In this document: positions 39,944 through 52,881 of the stretch, piece after piece
Position numbering within the stretch: the stretch's first letter is position 1
How the letters are laid out: every line of letters starts with the position of its first letter
Source: Symsagittifera roscoffensis
Taxonomy: Eukaryota; Xenacoelomorpha; Acoela; Convolutidae
Direction of reading: 5' to 3'
NCBI RefSeq assembly: GCF_963678635.1
Contig: NC_087062.1
Coordinates: forward strand, 21,253,789 to 21,317,788
DNA length: 64,000 bases
Position numbers and translations under genes: made by a program
Notes under the pieces: model-generated
What the model was told of the DNA's origin: nothing
Databases searched by the model: none
The model's input: the letters and a program-made list of their open reading frames with translations, nothing else

Positions 39944-41817
39944 GAACTTTTACGCGACATAACGCCGAGATTTTAATCTGTAAAAGTTGAAATTGCGTAA
40001 AAGTTAGTTTTGAAGTTTTTATGATATGTTTCATATGCAAGTTGAATTGATTTTAAAAAAAATGAAATCTGGAAAACTCGAACCTTGTCTTTACTCAAAT
40101 CGTACTTTTCAGAATGAACTTCTGAAAACTGCAATGTTTGGGTCGCAACGTTTTCATACAAAATTAAGACTGCTCGTATCAGGGCAAATCCCTGAATGTT
40201 TCGACTGCCCTTTAATTGGTCTCGGATAATTTTTGGTAAATTAAATATTGGCAAAACTATGGATTTTAGAATGATAGTATCAAAAATATAAAAGTGTTGC
40301 GATTCGAGTCGTGTATGAAAACCAATTAGCTCTCTCAGCTCAACTGGGAACAGTTTTGTAGTGCGGAATAATAAAACAGGCAGTTTTAGCATTACTCATG
40401 GCAGAATAATATAGTGTTGTGCACACTCGGCTGGCCACATGCAGACCAAAAGATCAAGATTTAGTAAAAGTGGTTTGAATAAAAAAAACCATCCATGATT
40501 TTTAGCAGCCCATGATTTCCACGATTTTTACCAGATGGAACATCATTCCTCACTAAAGATGAGAGAAAAGTGCGGTTTCCTTTGATCTGTCGATTTGCCA
40601 TGCATCAAAAGTCCGCGAAACTTTTTATGTCAAGTTCCAAGCCCGATGAGGCATGGCCGCTTGGTAGCTTTATCATGACCTTATCGCATTTGCACTCAAC
40701 TTTATTGGCGCACTTATCTTTTTGCGTGCTGCTAGTTTATTGCGTTACGCATTTTAAATATTGAACTACTCCCGCAATGTTTTTCAATTGTCTTATCCTT
40801 TTGATGGCTGTTGTATAGTTCCTACGCTTTTGACGCAGTTTTTTAAAGTTGACTTTGCGAATGGTTTGTTGTCTTGTGAAGCTTGAACTTGTATAGCCAC
40901 GGAATGAAGAAGACTTCCGCGCGATGCTTGTTAAACACGAGAAAGGCAGATGTCCAATTTTAAACTGATGGAGGACGGAAATTTATGCTGATTAAATGCT
41001 TCTATTTTTCTGCTCAGCTGATTGGAACAATTGGATTGATCAATATTTTTGATGATGACTTTGACTTAGTGGCAAATTATTTTCCGGCTCATTATTTTGC
41101 CACTAATAGCTTAAAGTTTTATTACAACTTAAAATTTTACCACAAATTGTTTGCCATGGTCACAGTAAAGTTTATGTGTGCGACTACCTGCGTTGTGCCA
41201 CAGACAATTTCCTCCGGCTCATTCCTAATTCCGCCCCTGATTATAAACAAAATTAACTCCAATTTGTCTATTTTTACACTTCACTATTTTACGCTTAACT
41301 TGCAAATAAGCAAATAGACCTGATCAGTTTATTTCATGTTTAATCAAAATTGTTTCCACATGCTTTTGTCATTGTAATAAAAACTTCAGAAATTTTTTTT
41401 GGTGTTATCCTCAAAAAACGATTACGTATCATCCGAGTTGTGAAGCCATTCATGAAGATAATCATCGCTTGGAATCGAACAATTTTGTTTTTAAATCGGT
41501 ATGTTAACAGTTTCTTCTAACTTAGTATTACTAATTTCTTCTCAATAAATTGATGAGTGGAATCAAAACTCTTTATTTCCAGCCCCCTCCCCCTAGCATA
41601 ATACGCCTTGTTAGAACAGCCCTTCCAGAGGAAGACTAATTCAACGATCAAATAAGTTTGTGTCCTAGGTGTTTGTGACCTTGACAAAACTGTGAAAAAA
41701 TTCTACTAGAGATTTGATTCCCGCAAATTTTGCCCTAAAGTTTTAATTTAATTCCTGTGAAATTCTATATGCTTCGATTTTGTACGACAATATGACTAAC
41801 GAGGATTTTGTGAGCAC
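39944..41817. other. No gene established
   Basis: Contains a third-type hairpin CAGGGCAAATCCCTG at 40180-40194. A GC-richer block at about 40570-40760 reads on the minus strand LPSGHASSGLELDIKSFADF then a stop, which looks protein-like but has no start or splice context; it may be a repeat. Otherwise AT-rich. Confidence 0.35.
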
Positions 41818-42185
41818 CGTGTCTGTACGAAACAGTCCAATACAAAACAGTCCAATACAAAACAGCCCGGAAAAATTTGAAAATGAAACGAAAAAACAGT
41901 CTGATACAAAACATTCCCAAAAACAGTCCCAAGTAGTAACTGTTTTAACAAGCCGATAGGCCGAAAATTGTCCTTTCTTCAATAAACATAAAGAACAAGA
42001 TAGTGATCACCGCAGTCGCGCCAACGTATTGCGAGCTTACCAACAGAAGTTAGGACTTAATACAAAATTTAGAGCCGTTTATCGCCCACCGTCGACCTTA
42101 CAATGGACTATTTTGTATTGGGACTGTTTTTTCTCCTCATTACACGATTTTCTGGACTATTTTCTATTGGACTGTTTTTTACGGG
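41818..42185. repeat. Imperfect foldback element
   Basis: CAGTCCAATACAAAACAGTC repeats at 41828-41860 are the inverse of GGACTATTTTGTATTGGGAC and GGACTATTTTCTATTGGACT at about 42108-42175. The arms lie ~250 bp apart, the form of a foldback or MITE. Confidence 0.55.
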
Positions 42186-42201
42186 GTTAAATCGGAATCA
42201 T

Positions 42202-42397
42202 CAGTGTTTGGGAGTAATGGAATCCCAAATACTGAGCAGTATTTGGGATTTATGCAATCCCAAACACTGACCTAATTCGGCGATATGCTGTGCGTAGTGT
42301 TTCCAAACACTCTCATGACAATGACTACAGATATTGAATTTATTCGGCGTTAAGCTTCCAAAATCAGTATTTGGGATTGAAGCAATCCCAAATACTG
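42202..42397. repeat. Three strong hairpins around TTTGGGATT/AATCCCAAA
   Basis: 33-bp palindromes at 42202-42234, 42237-42269 and 42365-42397, each CAGTRTTTGGGA...TCCCAAAYACTG with a ~9-base loop. Units 2 and 3 are part of a ~130-bp direct duplication (both followed by ACCTAATT...CGATATRCTGTG). Confidence 0.7.
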
Positions 42398-42659
42398 ACC
42401 TAATTTGACGATATACTGTGTGTTGTATTTCCATACACTCTCAACCCATTGACTCCAAACTTTGAACTTTTTCGGTGTTGTGTTTCCAAAATACTAAAAG
42501 GTGACATCCACCGATTTAGTTTACAAATGTTTTGAGATTTGTTTGTGGATTCCACTGACAAGGGTTAAGTCCTTGCCTTTAAATTCTGCATCGCTATAGA
42601 TAAAAATTGCAGCTCTAGCTTTTACTTGTTCATATGCAAGTTCAGTAATAAACAAAATT

Positions 42660-42805
42660 CTGAATCCACTTACAGTTTGCGGAATCCGCATACAATTGCG
42701 GATTCCGCTTACAATTTATGCGGATTCCACTTACATTTTGTGGAATCCACCTACCTTTGCGGAATCCAGAACAACTAGCTATATTTGCTTGTTGCGGAAT
42801 CCGCG
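42660..42805. repeat. Cluster of GCGGAATCCGC palindromes
   Basis: Six or more copies of TGCGGAATCCGCA-like or related TGGAATCCAC words in alternating orientation within ~140 bp. No coding sense. Confidence 0.65.
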
Positions 42806-43439
42806 GCCCACAAATGTGCCGAAAAAATATACAATTTGGCCTCGTAATGATCTTTTTACTCGTTCAAAAAACCAGAAAAACGAGGAAGATGCATTCAACT
42901 TTGTAAAAAACGTATAAACAACAAAATAATAAACTAAAAAGTCATGTTAGAATTTCCCTTCTAAGAACGTCTTATCGTATGGTATTAACAATACCGTAAG
43001 CAGCAACCATAACAGCCGAAAATTTTTTTGTCCTTTTAAGGGTTTCTTCGTCACGGGAAAATATTTTCCGGAGCTTTTTTAACATACCTGTGCTTTTCAT
43101 GTGGGCTTAGGGAACGTTGGGTGAAGTGCATTTCACCAGCCTAGCAAAGTTGCTTTTACACTCTTCAAATGCAATAATGATTCGGCATTCAGATACTATT
43201 AGAAACTTTTAGATCGAGTATTATTTGTTTCGGTTTTTTCTGGACTGAATGCGGAAGAAGCAAAACAGGATTTTCGAAATCATACTTAATTCATCCGCAA
43301 ACATTGTTTAGAAGTGATGAAAGCAAGAATTCATATTTTTTGCATAATCAAAAAGGAGGAATGGCTCAACGATTTGTGTGGCTTAGAGCAACAACTGCAA
43401 ATTAAAGCTCAAAAATGACTTAGGGTCAGGTGGGCTGTG

Positions 43440-44460
43440 CCTTTTTTAAACTCACTCTTTCGATGGCTTTTCAACTGCCGGGAAACATGAAGATACCGGA
43501 TGATGACCCGCCAAAACAAAAAGTAAGCTAGGTGGAACCAGCCTTTGAATCAGGTGTGGTTCTGAGAAACGCGAGATAAGCTAGAAAACGATCTGCAAAA
43601 GCAAGAAGCAAGCTAGGCCAAATAGCTTCAAAGTATATGGGTTTCTGCGAAACACGAAAATGCCGGCTTATGACTATCGAAAACGATAGGCAAGCAAGGT
43701 AAAACTAGCTTTAGAGTCGGGTGCCTTCCTGAGAAACATGAAATAAGCCCGAAAGTGACTAGTGAAAGCAAGGGGCAAGCTAGGTGAGTCCAGCCATGGA
43801 ATCGGGTGTGTTTCTGAGAAACACGAAGGAAGACGGAAAACGACCAAGGCAGCAGAATTAAGCTAGACAGAACCAGCTTTGAAGTAGATGAGTTTTAGGG
43901 AAACACGAAGAATACCTGTTGATGACCAGAAAAAGGCAAGATGATGGAACTAGCTTTGGAACTGGGCGTGTTCCTGAGAAACACGAGATATGCCGGAAAA
44001 CAACCAGCGGAAGCAAGGAGCAAGTTAGGCTATCTATCTTCAAAATTGATGCCTTTCTGCGAAACACGAAGGATGTCGGATGATGACCAGCAAGCTAGGT
44101 TGAAATAGGGCACGGGCCAGCTAGGTTGAACTAGCTTTGAGATCGGATGTGTTTCAAAGAAACTTGAAGAGAGCCGTAAAACTACCAGCGAAACCAAAGG
44201 GCAAGCTAAGCAGAACTAGATTCGAAGTAGCAAAGTGTTTTAGCGAAACAAACTGGGGGCTCAGACCCGCGAAAAGCAGTGGGTTGCTAGACAGAGCTAG
44301 CTCTAAATGCGGCGTTGTGTTTCACCGAAAGACTAGGGAAAATGGAGGACGTCAAGCAGAAAGTGAAAGATGAGCAAGATCTTGAACCAGCTGTAGAAAC
44401 AGCGGTGTGTCTGCTAAACATGAGAAAAGCTGAAGGTTGACCGGCAAAAAGCTTCAGTAG
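43440..44460. repeat. Degenerate minisatellite, ~83-bp period
   Basis: The word GAAACACGA or a near variant recurs at about 43482, 43566, 43648, 43734, 43817, 43900, 43979 and 44060 and further to ~44420. A consensus unit holds TGATGACCAGC, AGCAAGCTAGGT, GAACTAGCTTTG and GTGTTTCTGAGAAACACGA. Roughly a dozen diverged copies, richer in GC than the surroundings. Confidence 0.75.
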
Positions 44461-45527
44461 AGCTTCTAAGTAACTCGCTAAAGTAATTTAAAAAATGAAA
44501 GGTCGATACGCATCTGGTAGAAGTAACAGGAGTAGAAATTTTGTAGCAGAGCAGAGTTTTTTGTTGTCTGTATTGTAGGTTGACACAAGATTGCACCGTT
44601 TCTGAAGACAATTAAAATTATTGTACGTTATTCTACCAATCTAGTGACTGTAGAACAATAAACTTTTGAATTATTAAAGGAGAAAACAAAGATTGAGAAC
44701 CAATCAAAAGATGAGAATTTTAGGAACCAACGATATGTTGAGAATTTTATTTTACATCTAAATGCTATATATAAATGACCTGTGAAACTTTTTGAAACTT
44801 TCTGATACTTTATGAATATTTTACTAGTGAAACGAAAGAATTGAAAAGAGCTTTTTAGGTTTGCCAAATGAAAATGAAATTACAATTCGTGTATTTTTAA
44901 GTGCGGATTTTTAATTGGTTACTTTGAAAAACAAACCTAAGCTAATAGTTTTGCCCTGCGCTTCAAGCTTTTTTTAAGATGTTATATTAAATTACCATAA
45001 TTCAAAACCAAGAAAATTGAAAAAAAAACACAAAAAAATGAACAGTGAATTCAAATACTAAAACACTACAATACGAAGCACGAAGTGTTTTCATCAAAAA
45101 TCTTTTGTCTTAAGTCATTTAAAAGTGTGTAAATTTTTGATTTGAGTGATGTTTCTTATTCTTCTGTGGAAACAAAGAAAAAAGTGCTTCAAAGAAACTT
45201 GTTGATAGAAAAAATTCAGGGTTTTTTGAATTTATCTGGCATATATGTACATCGCGTATTTCATCAATCATGAACAATTTGCCACCATGATTTGTCGTTG
45301 ATCTGTATTTTGTTGATGTGAAAATTGAGTAAAAGATTGATCTGCAATTGACTGGAGCTTTCCTTTTTTCAGAAAGTGACCAGTGATTGCCTGCCACTGG
45401 GATAAAAACTGATTGGAAAAATATAGATCGATCGCTTTTATTTGAGTAATCAAGAATCTAATGCGCGGGCATACAATTACATCATTAATAGAATTCAATT
45501 TTGAATCAACACCAAAGAACTAGATTA
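44461..45527. other. No gene seen
   Basis: AT-rich; scattered short ORFs without support. Confidence 0.5.
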
Positions 45528-45842
45528 TTAAACACTATCGTCCTCGGGGAGCTGTTTATAAGTTTCCTTCGTACAACCTAAAGCCAATTTTACGAGGGGC
45601 CTGGTTAATTTGCATAGCCCTGTTTTTACCACACACGAACATTCTGTGCCATCAGATCTGGTGAATATTTCTGTCACTCGTCCTGGCGGCCAAGCTCCTC
45701 TTGGAGTAAAATCCGCGAGCATCCAAACGATGTCGTGGACTAAAATCCCGTCTGCTGGCTGGCTCCATTTTGTACGGCGTATGAGAGTGGGAGCATGCTC
45801 TTGAAATATACGCTTCCAGAAGCTGTCCCTTCTCTCTTTCAC
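45528..45842 (-). pseudogene. BEL/Pao retrotransposon fragment (integrase C-terminal DUF5641)
   Basis: The frame reads FWKRIFQEHAPTLIRRTKW, later VHDIVWMLADFTPRGAWPPG, RVTEIFTRSDGTE and VVKTGLCKLTRPLVKLAL, the characteristic order of the DUF5641 domain at the end of BEL/Pao polyproteins. The frame opens from GTG without upstream continuity (a TGA lies two codons further), so only the 3' end of an old copy remains. About 45843-46110 is of similar composition and may be more of it, but nothing recognisable. Confidence 0.75.
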
Positions 45843-47146
45843 AATCCTTCACAATCGTTTCAAAGTAAATTTGTCGTTTCACAGCGTTGTCGTTTCACAA
45901 TCCAATTTCTGGGAGTTGTCGTTTCCAAGCGTCACCGATGGTGATGAAATGAAAGAGCGTCCAGTCAAGAAGCTGTTGGACATCTACATGTTCTTGACTG
46001 TCAATCAGCTTCTCAATTTCACAGCTGACATGAGTCAAAAAACGCGAATTGAGGAGGCCTTCTCTTCAACCGCGATAGTTCTAAACAAATTCTTAGTCAG
46101 CGGGCAGAACTAAGACTTAGCAGGAAACCTCGTTTGACCATCGAATTATACTTTTCGAATGATAAACCAAAATCGGTCAAAAGTTGCTAGTTCGAAAGTA
46201 GAAATTCGTCTGGAGAAAAAAGAACAACCCGAGCATAAAAAATCCATCCTTTCTTTGAAAGTCGGTCGTCCTTGAGAGAGATGGCCGAAGAATGGCAGAA
46301 TACATTTCAGCCATGAACAACAATTTTAACCTTTTTAGCAACTCTTGCACTATAGATTCTTTGAACAGCATTCCGCCACCCTTCAAAATCATCTCACATT
46401 TCGCATGCTGGTTGGTCGCTTTTATAAAATGATAAAACAAAGCAACCTTTGCTGCCTACCTTTTGGTGGGCTTTATTCTGAACTTCCCGATTAATTCACT
46501 TACCTTTGTCGGATTTAAAGCGAAATGTACCGTATTAATGCCTAATATATGAGATACTATATTCCTTTTATCGGGAGCAATTTTAGTCATCAAGTATGAC
46601 GTTACTTTTTAACTTCAAAGCAATGGCAGTTAAATTTTATCGCGCCCATCGAACACTCCAGATAACCTGGAAATTTACTGAAGATTAAATTTAAGAGCTC
46701 TAGATTTATTTGGAGCTCAACATCATTACATGGCAATCATTCCCGTTAGCATTTGAAACGCGGAAAAGATAAGACGGTTTTGCCATCTTCGAGATTTTTT
46801 TTTAATTTTTCCCTGTGCTGCCAAAAAATTAATTTACGGATTAGATCAAACTCCGAACTAGCATTTTCAAAAGTTTTCTTTTTCACGAAAACTATTGTTG
46901 TGGGTTAATTCCAAAAAATGAAAAGAAATAAGTTTGCTTAGAGGTATCGGGTTATACTTCAACTTAAGAGCCCGGCAGCTTCTGCTATAATGATGAAAAT
47001 AATGATTTCAAGTTTAATTTGGAAACTGACACAGAGGGAGTCGCTGCCCCTGTGGATTTTCCCCTATCATGAAAGTAAGTGACCAAAACTCGATAGCCAC
47101 AGGGGTTTTACTTCGGGATACAATATTGAGGTAAGTCTTATGTGGT
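45843..47146. other. No gene established
   Basis: The first ~270 bases may be further BEL/Pao debris. Bases 46136-46270 resemble the right end of the dispersed hairpin repeat (30196-30325). The rest is AT-rich up to the edge of element 2. Confidence 0.4.
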
Positions 47147-47309
47147 ATAACTCATAGAGTAATTTCGGATAGGGTACACCGTCTACTCGTCACGCTATCT
47201 TTTTTTCGGCCGGATAGATTCGTGCAACTTCTTAGTCTAATACCGATCCTAATCTTACTCTTATATCTACTAGTCTCAGGGTGTTTAACTAGTCTTTGCT
47301 AGGCTCAAT
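47147..47309 (-). repeat. Remnant of the 3' LTR of element 2
   Basis: Matches 1864-2027 of the element 1 LTR (CTAATACCGATCCTAATCTT and neighbours) with a few changes. The LTR terminal ~18 bases and everything from U3 through the hairpin and AATAAA are missing, so this copy lacks a working 3' LTR. Confidence 0.8.
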
Positions 47310-48465
47310 GTGTTTAGCCATTCTTTTGTTCGAGTGTGAAGGGATCGTCTAGTCTTTAGATGTTCGTCTTTGTTGTTTTGTATGATCTATATACTGCATA
47401 TTATGATTTACATTTTATAAATTTTTGTTAGTTTGGTTTTTAGTCATGATCTTAGTTGGTTGTTTTCACAAAAGCGTTTTATTTTATTTGAAGAGTTATT
47501 TTGAAGAGGTACTCACCCGTGAGTACCTCTTATTAAAAATTGAAGTGTGGTCACAAAGCGTGGATGTAGCGCGGTGGTTTGGGCCTGCTGTAAGCATGCT
47601 CAGGACGTCCTTCTCTGGTGGGTTAGGCCAGGAGTGGGAGTATGATTTCATGCTGTTTCTTTCAGAGGTCCTGTTTTGTGATAACGTTTTATGTTGGGTT
47701 TATGTTGGTCTTTCTTATGTTATTTTGGTTGTGTCCTTTTTTCAAAAATCAAATTGTTTTTGGTATGGGTTTGTCTTGCGACTTTTTTGTGTTTTATTAT
47801 TTCTTTCTTAGACTTTATAATAGTCTTCAAAAGAATAAATTATCCAGTTTTAAGCTGGGTTAATCCGGTTTGGGTACCGTTGGTTTTCTTTTCTTTTATT
47901 TTTGGATTTGTGGTGTTTAGTAAGCTGCGTTGGTTAGTTTGATTTAGTATATAGTTCCTTTCCAACTGGGTTAAAGAAAAGTTTGAAACTTGTTATTGCT
48001 TGTTTGAGTTGTTGTTAGTGAAAACTTGAAACATAAAATCATTGTCTAAACAGTTCTTCGTGGGCGAGCTGTGCGAGTTTGGATAGAACTCTTGTGCGAA
48101 TGAATGAAAATATTGAAAAAGTTAGTACTGCTTTCTCATTTTATGAATTTATTGCTTAGAAATTGAATTTTATTGCTTTTGGGGAAGTTTAAAATTATAA
48201 ATTTTTATTGTATTAATTTTACTGCTTCTTGGGGAAATAATTTATAAATGAAATTACTACATTGGGTATGAATTTTACTACAGTATTTAGTGCGAGATAT
48301 TTAAGAGTTTTATTATAAATTAACAAGTTTGTAATTTTATTTGTCTTTTTTCTGTTTTGTAGATGATTGTGGTGTAAAGACTAAAAGAATAACTTAAACA
48401 TTGATAGAAAATGGTTAGTACAATTTTGAATTTATTAGTTAAAATAATTTTAATTCATATTTACC
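47310..48465 (-). other. 3' non-coding region of element 2
   Basis: Aligns with 2665-3835 of element 1. Contains the perfect hairpin at 47504-47531 and the GGGTTAGGCC motif. No conserved ORF. Confidence 0.6.
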
Positions 48466-49476
48466 CTATTCATCTGGGAAAAAGTCATGTGGGACGATGT
48501 CGTGAATCAAGTCTGATGTTGTTACTAACTTGGCTAGTATGCGTATAACATTTTTAAGTTGTAGCAGTGGCCAAAGCAATTGAAGTGCGTTGATGTTGTT
48601 TAGTTCTTCTGGGCCTACTGCGAATTCATGAGGTGTGTTTTGGATTAGGTTGTAAATTTTATGATTATATTTAGTGTTATGAATAACTTCTAGTATGGGT
48701 ATTTCGATAGGTTGTATGAATTCATGCGGGATAATGAAGGGTCTTGATTCTTCATCATTGAAGGTCTTCGTGATGGGACAAAATATATACATTTGGGTAA
48801 CTGGGTCGTAGTTGCGGAGGATGCCTTGAAGGTTAATATTTTTAATGCAATATGTAAAATTAAGAAAGAATGGTGACCTGTATTTTGAGTTAATAAACTG
48901 AAAACGGTGGTGAGGTTGTCGTGATGGTGTGTGTAAATCAAAATGGTTTTGTATAAAACGATAATATGTGTAAGTGTGCGTTTGTTTAGTGCGTAACATT
49001 ATATCATGGGAACAGTGCAAAATGCGTTCCTGTGGTGAAAGAAAGTGAAAGGTTAGTGAAAATAACTGAAATTGATCATAGAAGCTTTCATATGCTTGTA
49101 TGTCAACTAGTGCTTCTGAAATTATATGATCGTGCTTTTTGTCAAAAAAATTAAGTGTAAATAGGTATGGTTTTTTATTGAAAAAACTTTCGGTTAGTTG
49201 CGGGTTTGCAAAGCGGTCTTCGTCTAGAAATTGATCTTGGTTAGGACGGGTGATATTTTGATTGTAGTATTCAACTGAGTAATCGTTAGCTCGGGGTGCG
49301 GTGAATGTTTTCAATAATTTTTTATATCCAACGTATATAAATTGTCGAGTTGTTAATGATGTGGTGAGTCTATATAGTATATTTTTGTTTCTCTCGATAT
49401 TTTCATTAGTATTAGTGAGTGGTAGATAAAGGGGGTTAGTATAGTTGTAGTAGGCTGTCCAATGAAGTGTTGGCAT
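48466..49476 (-). CDS. Intact 336-codon end of the post-env ORF
   Basis: Same length as its element 1 counterpart (3836-4846) and clearly homologous over its whole length, with conserved HCSHDIMLRTKQTHTYTYYR, QPHHRFQFINSKY, MYIFCPITKTFN and the ATG at MPTL. It is the longest undamaged frame in element 2, whose other genes are broken. Unknown family. Upstream the frame continues (no break at the point where element 1 has its shift), so this ATG need not be the original start. Confidence 0.6.
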   Translation of the reverse strand: MPTLHWTAYYNYTNPLYLPLTNTNENIERNKNILYRLTTSLTTRQFIYVGYKKLLKTFTAPRANDYSVEYYNQNITRPNQDQFLDEDRFANPQLTESFFNKKPYLFTLNFFDKKHDHIISEALVDIQAYESFYDQFQLFSLTFHFLSPQERILHCSHDIMLRTKQTHTYTYYRFIQNHFDLHTPSRQPHHRFQFINSKYRSPFFLNFTYCIKNINLQGILRNYDPVTQMYIFCPITKTFNDEESRPFIIPHEFIQPIEIPILEVIHNTKYNHKIYNLIQNTPHEFAVGPEELNNINALQLLWPLLQLKNVIRILAKLVTTSDLIHDIVPHDFFPDE

Positions 49477-50275
49477 TAAAACGTGCTCATCAACAAAATT
49501 CTGTGTTTCATTACTAGTGGTAGAAGTATTTAAGGTATATTGTGGAAATGAGGGTAGGGTTATTTGAAGGTAATTTTTTGTGTTTGTGTGATCTGGGTGG
49601 TTGATATATTCTCTGGCTGTTCCGGGTTTGGTTGTAAATGGGTCATTTGGGAATTTTCGTTTAAAAATCCGTTAAGCTCGGTTAGTGCTGGTAGGTGTTT
49701 CGGTGGATGTGGATGATTGAGCTAATGATGGAGTTTAATCTGAAAGTGGTGTAGGTGTTTGTGGATTTCATGATATTACTGTTGATGATAGTTGATGTAT
49801 CGTAAGAGTGTGGCGGTATGTTAATTGTTGTTGTAGTGTATTAAAATTGTCAAGTTCTTTGGAAATTTGAATGTTATCTGGGCAGTTATTATGCGATCTA
49901 TCGGAATTGAATGGAGAATAGGTTGGGGTTACTTGGGAAGCGTAAGAAGGAGTGGAAAGGGATGGGAGTGGATGACTGGTTTGGATGGGTCGAAAGGGGG
50001 GTTTTGAAAAAGCTGAAGAGTTTGTCTGAGTATGGGTAGAGGGAGATGGTTCGGAGTCTGCGAATTCGTCGGGAGTTTCTACATCGGAGTTGTTAAATTG
50101 TGAGATGGTATGAAAACTGAAAATCTGAGTTAGTATCAGAATTCATGCTTGATGGTATATTAATAACTGGAGAATCGGGTGGCGGGAAAGCAAAAAGAGT
50201 GATAATTGGGATTTGAGTTTGGAGGTTGGCTGGATGGGAATTTGAGCGATGGAGGGATCCAATTTGTCGGCTCAT
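49477..50275 (-). pseudogene. Broken N-terminal half of the post-env ORF
   Basis: ATG at 50275 overlaps the env stop as in element 1 (MSRQIGSLHRSNSHP). The frame is interrupted several times (stops near 50093, 49770 and 49737 among others), although the segment reading YASQVTPTYS to KELDNFNTLQQQ is continuous. Confidence 0.65.
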
Positions 50276-52881
50276 CGTGGGCTAAAAAAATAATTATTTT
50301 GAGACTGAAAAGTGGTGGTATGAAGTTGTTCGATAATTTGTTCATATGTATTATCATTTTGTGAATGATGTGTCATTATGTGTTGAATGGGACTTTGTGT
50401 TGTATTTGGTCTGAAATTTGGATTATTTGTGATTGCTATGTTTCGGGGAACTAATGATAATGGATGGTTTTGTGGTAGGGTTGGTATCTGTGGTGCTGTA
50501 GGTGTTGTATCTACATTATTATGTTCTTCGTCATATGTGTTTGGTCTTGTGGATATTTTTGTATTGTATTCTTTTATTTGTGCAGCTAGAAGTATTTTAT
50601 TGATTGATGACGAGAAAATTCCAAAAAATCCTGCAAATAATATACGTGCTACACTTGCTTGGCCGTTTACTTGTGTGTGTATAGCGCATGTGTAATAGAT
50701 TCATTTTAACAGTGAGAAAATAAATTCTATAAAATTAAACATAGCGTATAAGATAGTTAATCTTTCTAAGGTGTAATAGGGCCATCCTAGAAAAGCGAGA
50801 TTTTCATTTTTTAAGGTTACAAAACTGAAAACATTTGAGGTTGTAATATCTTGTGGTCTGTATTTTTCACCGCTTAAATATATGTAATCTTTAATATCCT
50901 TAAAATTTCCGCTATAGTCTTGTGTATAAATGTCTGCAAATCCTGCGGTTTCGGCAAGTTTTCTTAAATTCTGGTCGATTGATTGTCGTTGTATTGTGTC
51001 CATTTGTGTTAGTAATTCATGAAATTGTTGTGTTATAATGTGAAGTTGTATATCAGATTTAGAATATATTCCAATTGACTGTAAGTCAATATTTCGGTTA
51101 CGAGCGATAGCTCGGATACTTTCTGGTGAAAACTTTTTTAGTGGTTGCATTAATGTAGAATACGGTGTAAGTAGGTAGTATTTATCTTCGTCAGGGTTTA
51201 ACTTTACGACATTGTGGCTATTTTTTGATCCACATGGGACTGCGGTATCCCAAAATATGTTCGTCTTGAAAGTGTATTGACAAAATGTACTTTATTTTTG
51301 TAGAATATGGGGATTCTCTTATAACAACGTTTATCTTCAAAAACATATAATGGTGATAATTTTTTGGTGCAAGTATAAAACCATGAAATGTTTCCTTCGT
51401 AATCAAGAAAGTTTGACCTACTTCCTGATTAAAAATATCCTGCGTAGGGTATTTTTAATACTGCTAATGCGAGTGATTGTAAGATTTGTGTTCTTTCTAA
51501 TTCGCATAGTTGATGAAGTGTTTCTAATTCAGAAAGTGACATTTCTTGGAAAGTTCTACTAATTGTGTAGTCTAATTTCATATCTAAGTGAATATCATAA
51601 TGTATATTACCAAAGTAGGTGCTATTCATTAGTGATAATTCTAGTAAACGTGTGCTTTTACTATCGTATGGTGTTAGCTTTCCACCAGGGTTACCTGTGC
51701 TTTTATAGAGGTTCATTGGGACGTATGATGTGCCTTCGTTAAAAGGGTGACTTGTTGCGTAAGGGTCAAGTTTTATTTTTCCAGTGGTCATGTCGAAACC
51801 TTTTTCGTATTCGACAAGTATTTCAGAGTATTGTGTTTTATAAAGTGGAGTGCGACATTTACATGCAAATTTTGTTTCGTGATAGATTTGAAAACGTGTC
51901 AATTTATTTTCTATATCTTGAATGTTTTTGAAATCAGTGCTTTGTTTGTGAGACGGGTTCACTTGTTCGTATGGAATTGATTGTATAAAATATTTTTCAT
52001 GAAATTTTATCATTCGAGCGTGTATTTTTGCTACTTGAAATGTTGTGAATGTATCTTCGGGAAACCAAACAATTGTTGCCAGTGTTCTTTTTGTAGGGTC
52101 ACAATAACCTTGATCATTTTTGCAAGGCAATCTAATTCCTTGATAGATCATGGTGTTATCAGTTAAATCTCGTGTGAGTTGTATTTTTTCAAGTTGTATT
52201 TTCCAATCAAAAAACATTATTTCTTGATATCCTTTATTTTTTGTGTCTGCTTTGCAGTTTGAGGGATTATTTATTCCAATGTGTGGTATCCAGTGTTTAT
52301 CGTGTATATCATAAGTTAATTGTCCGTGTGCGCCATTATATGAGTATTTTTCGTCTAATTGAACATATCCTTGATATCGTTCAAGTTCTGCTTGATGTAC
52401 AGAATCGGCAAAGACTTGAAAATTTAGTATTTTTCTGTCTGTGTTTTTATTTCTTGTTAAACTTAGTCTGAGTAATTCGTTTTGATAATCGTCGGGGTTT
52501 AGATGTAAAAGTCTTTCTATGTTACTCTGGTGAAAAGATTCGTGATCAAGTCGGTTTTTATTTCCGTTGGAAACTTGTGAATAATGTACTTTCTTTTCGG
52601 AAAATGTTGCTGTAAACTTATGTTGCTCAGACTGTTGTTGCTCGGGCTTTTGAATACAATGTTGCTATTACATTTGTAGTTTCTATAGCTTGTGGTTCTG
52701 TTTCGCATTGTGTTACTTGATTTATTGCATACTTGTGTAGTGTTTCTTGTTCGTTTTCTTCACAATCATAGTGTGTTACTAATAAATCCTGAAGTCCTGT
52801 GCGAGGAGATGGATTTCTGTTTTGGTCGGAATATATTATAAAAAGGATGTGTTGAAATGTTAATATTTTTAGAATATACAT
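50272..52881 (-). pseudogene. env: Broken env of element 2
   Basis: ATG at 52881 starts MYILKILTFQHILF; pieces are recognisable throughout (52627-52881, 51429-52217, 50701-51150). Damage includes a frame break near 52625, stops near 51428 and a GGA-to-TGA change just after SLLK in the anchor region (about 50698). The cytoplasmic tail keeps PTAP. Confidence 0.8.

Noticed and set aside
45871-46113. 80-aa plus-strand ORF
   Set aside because: No start context or homology; it lies antisense beside the BEL/Pao fragment and probably is its shadow or debris.
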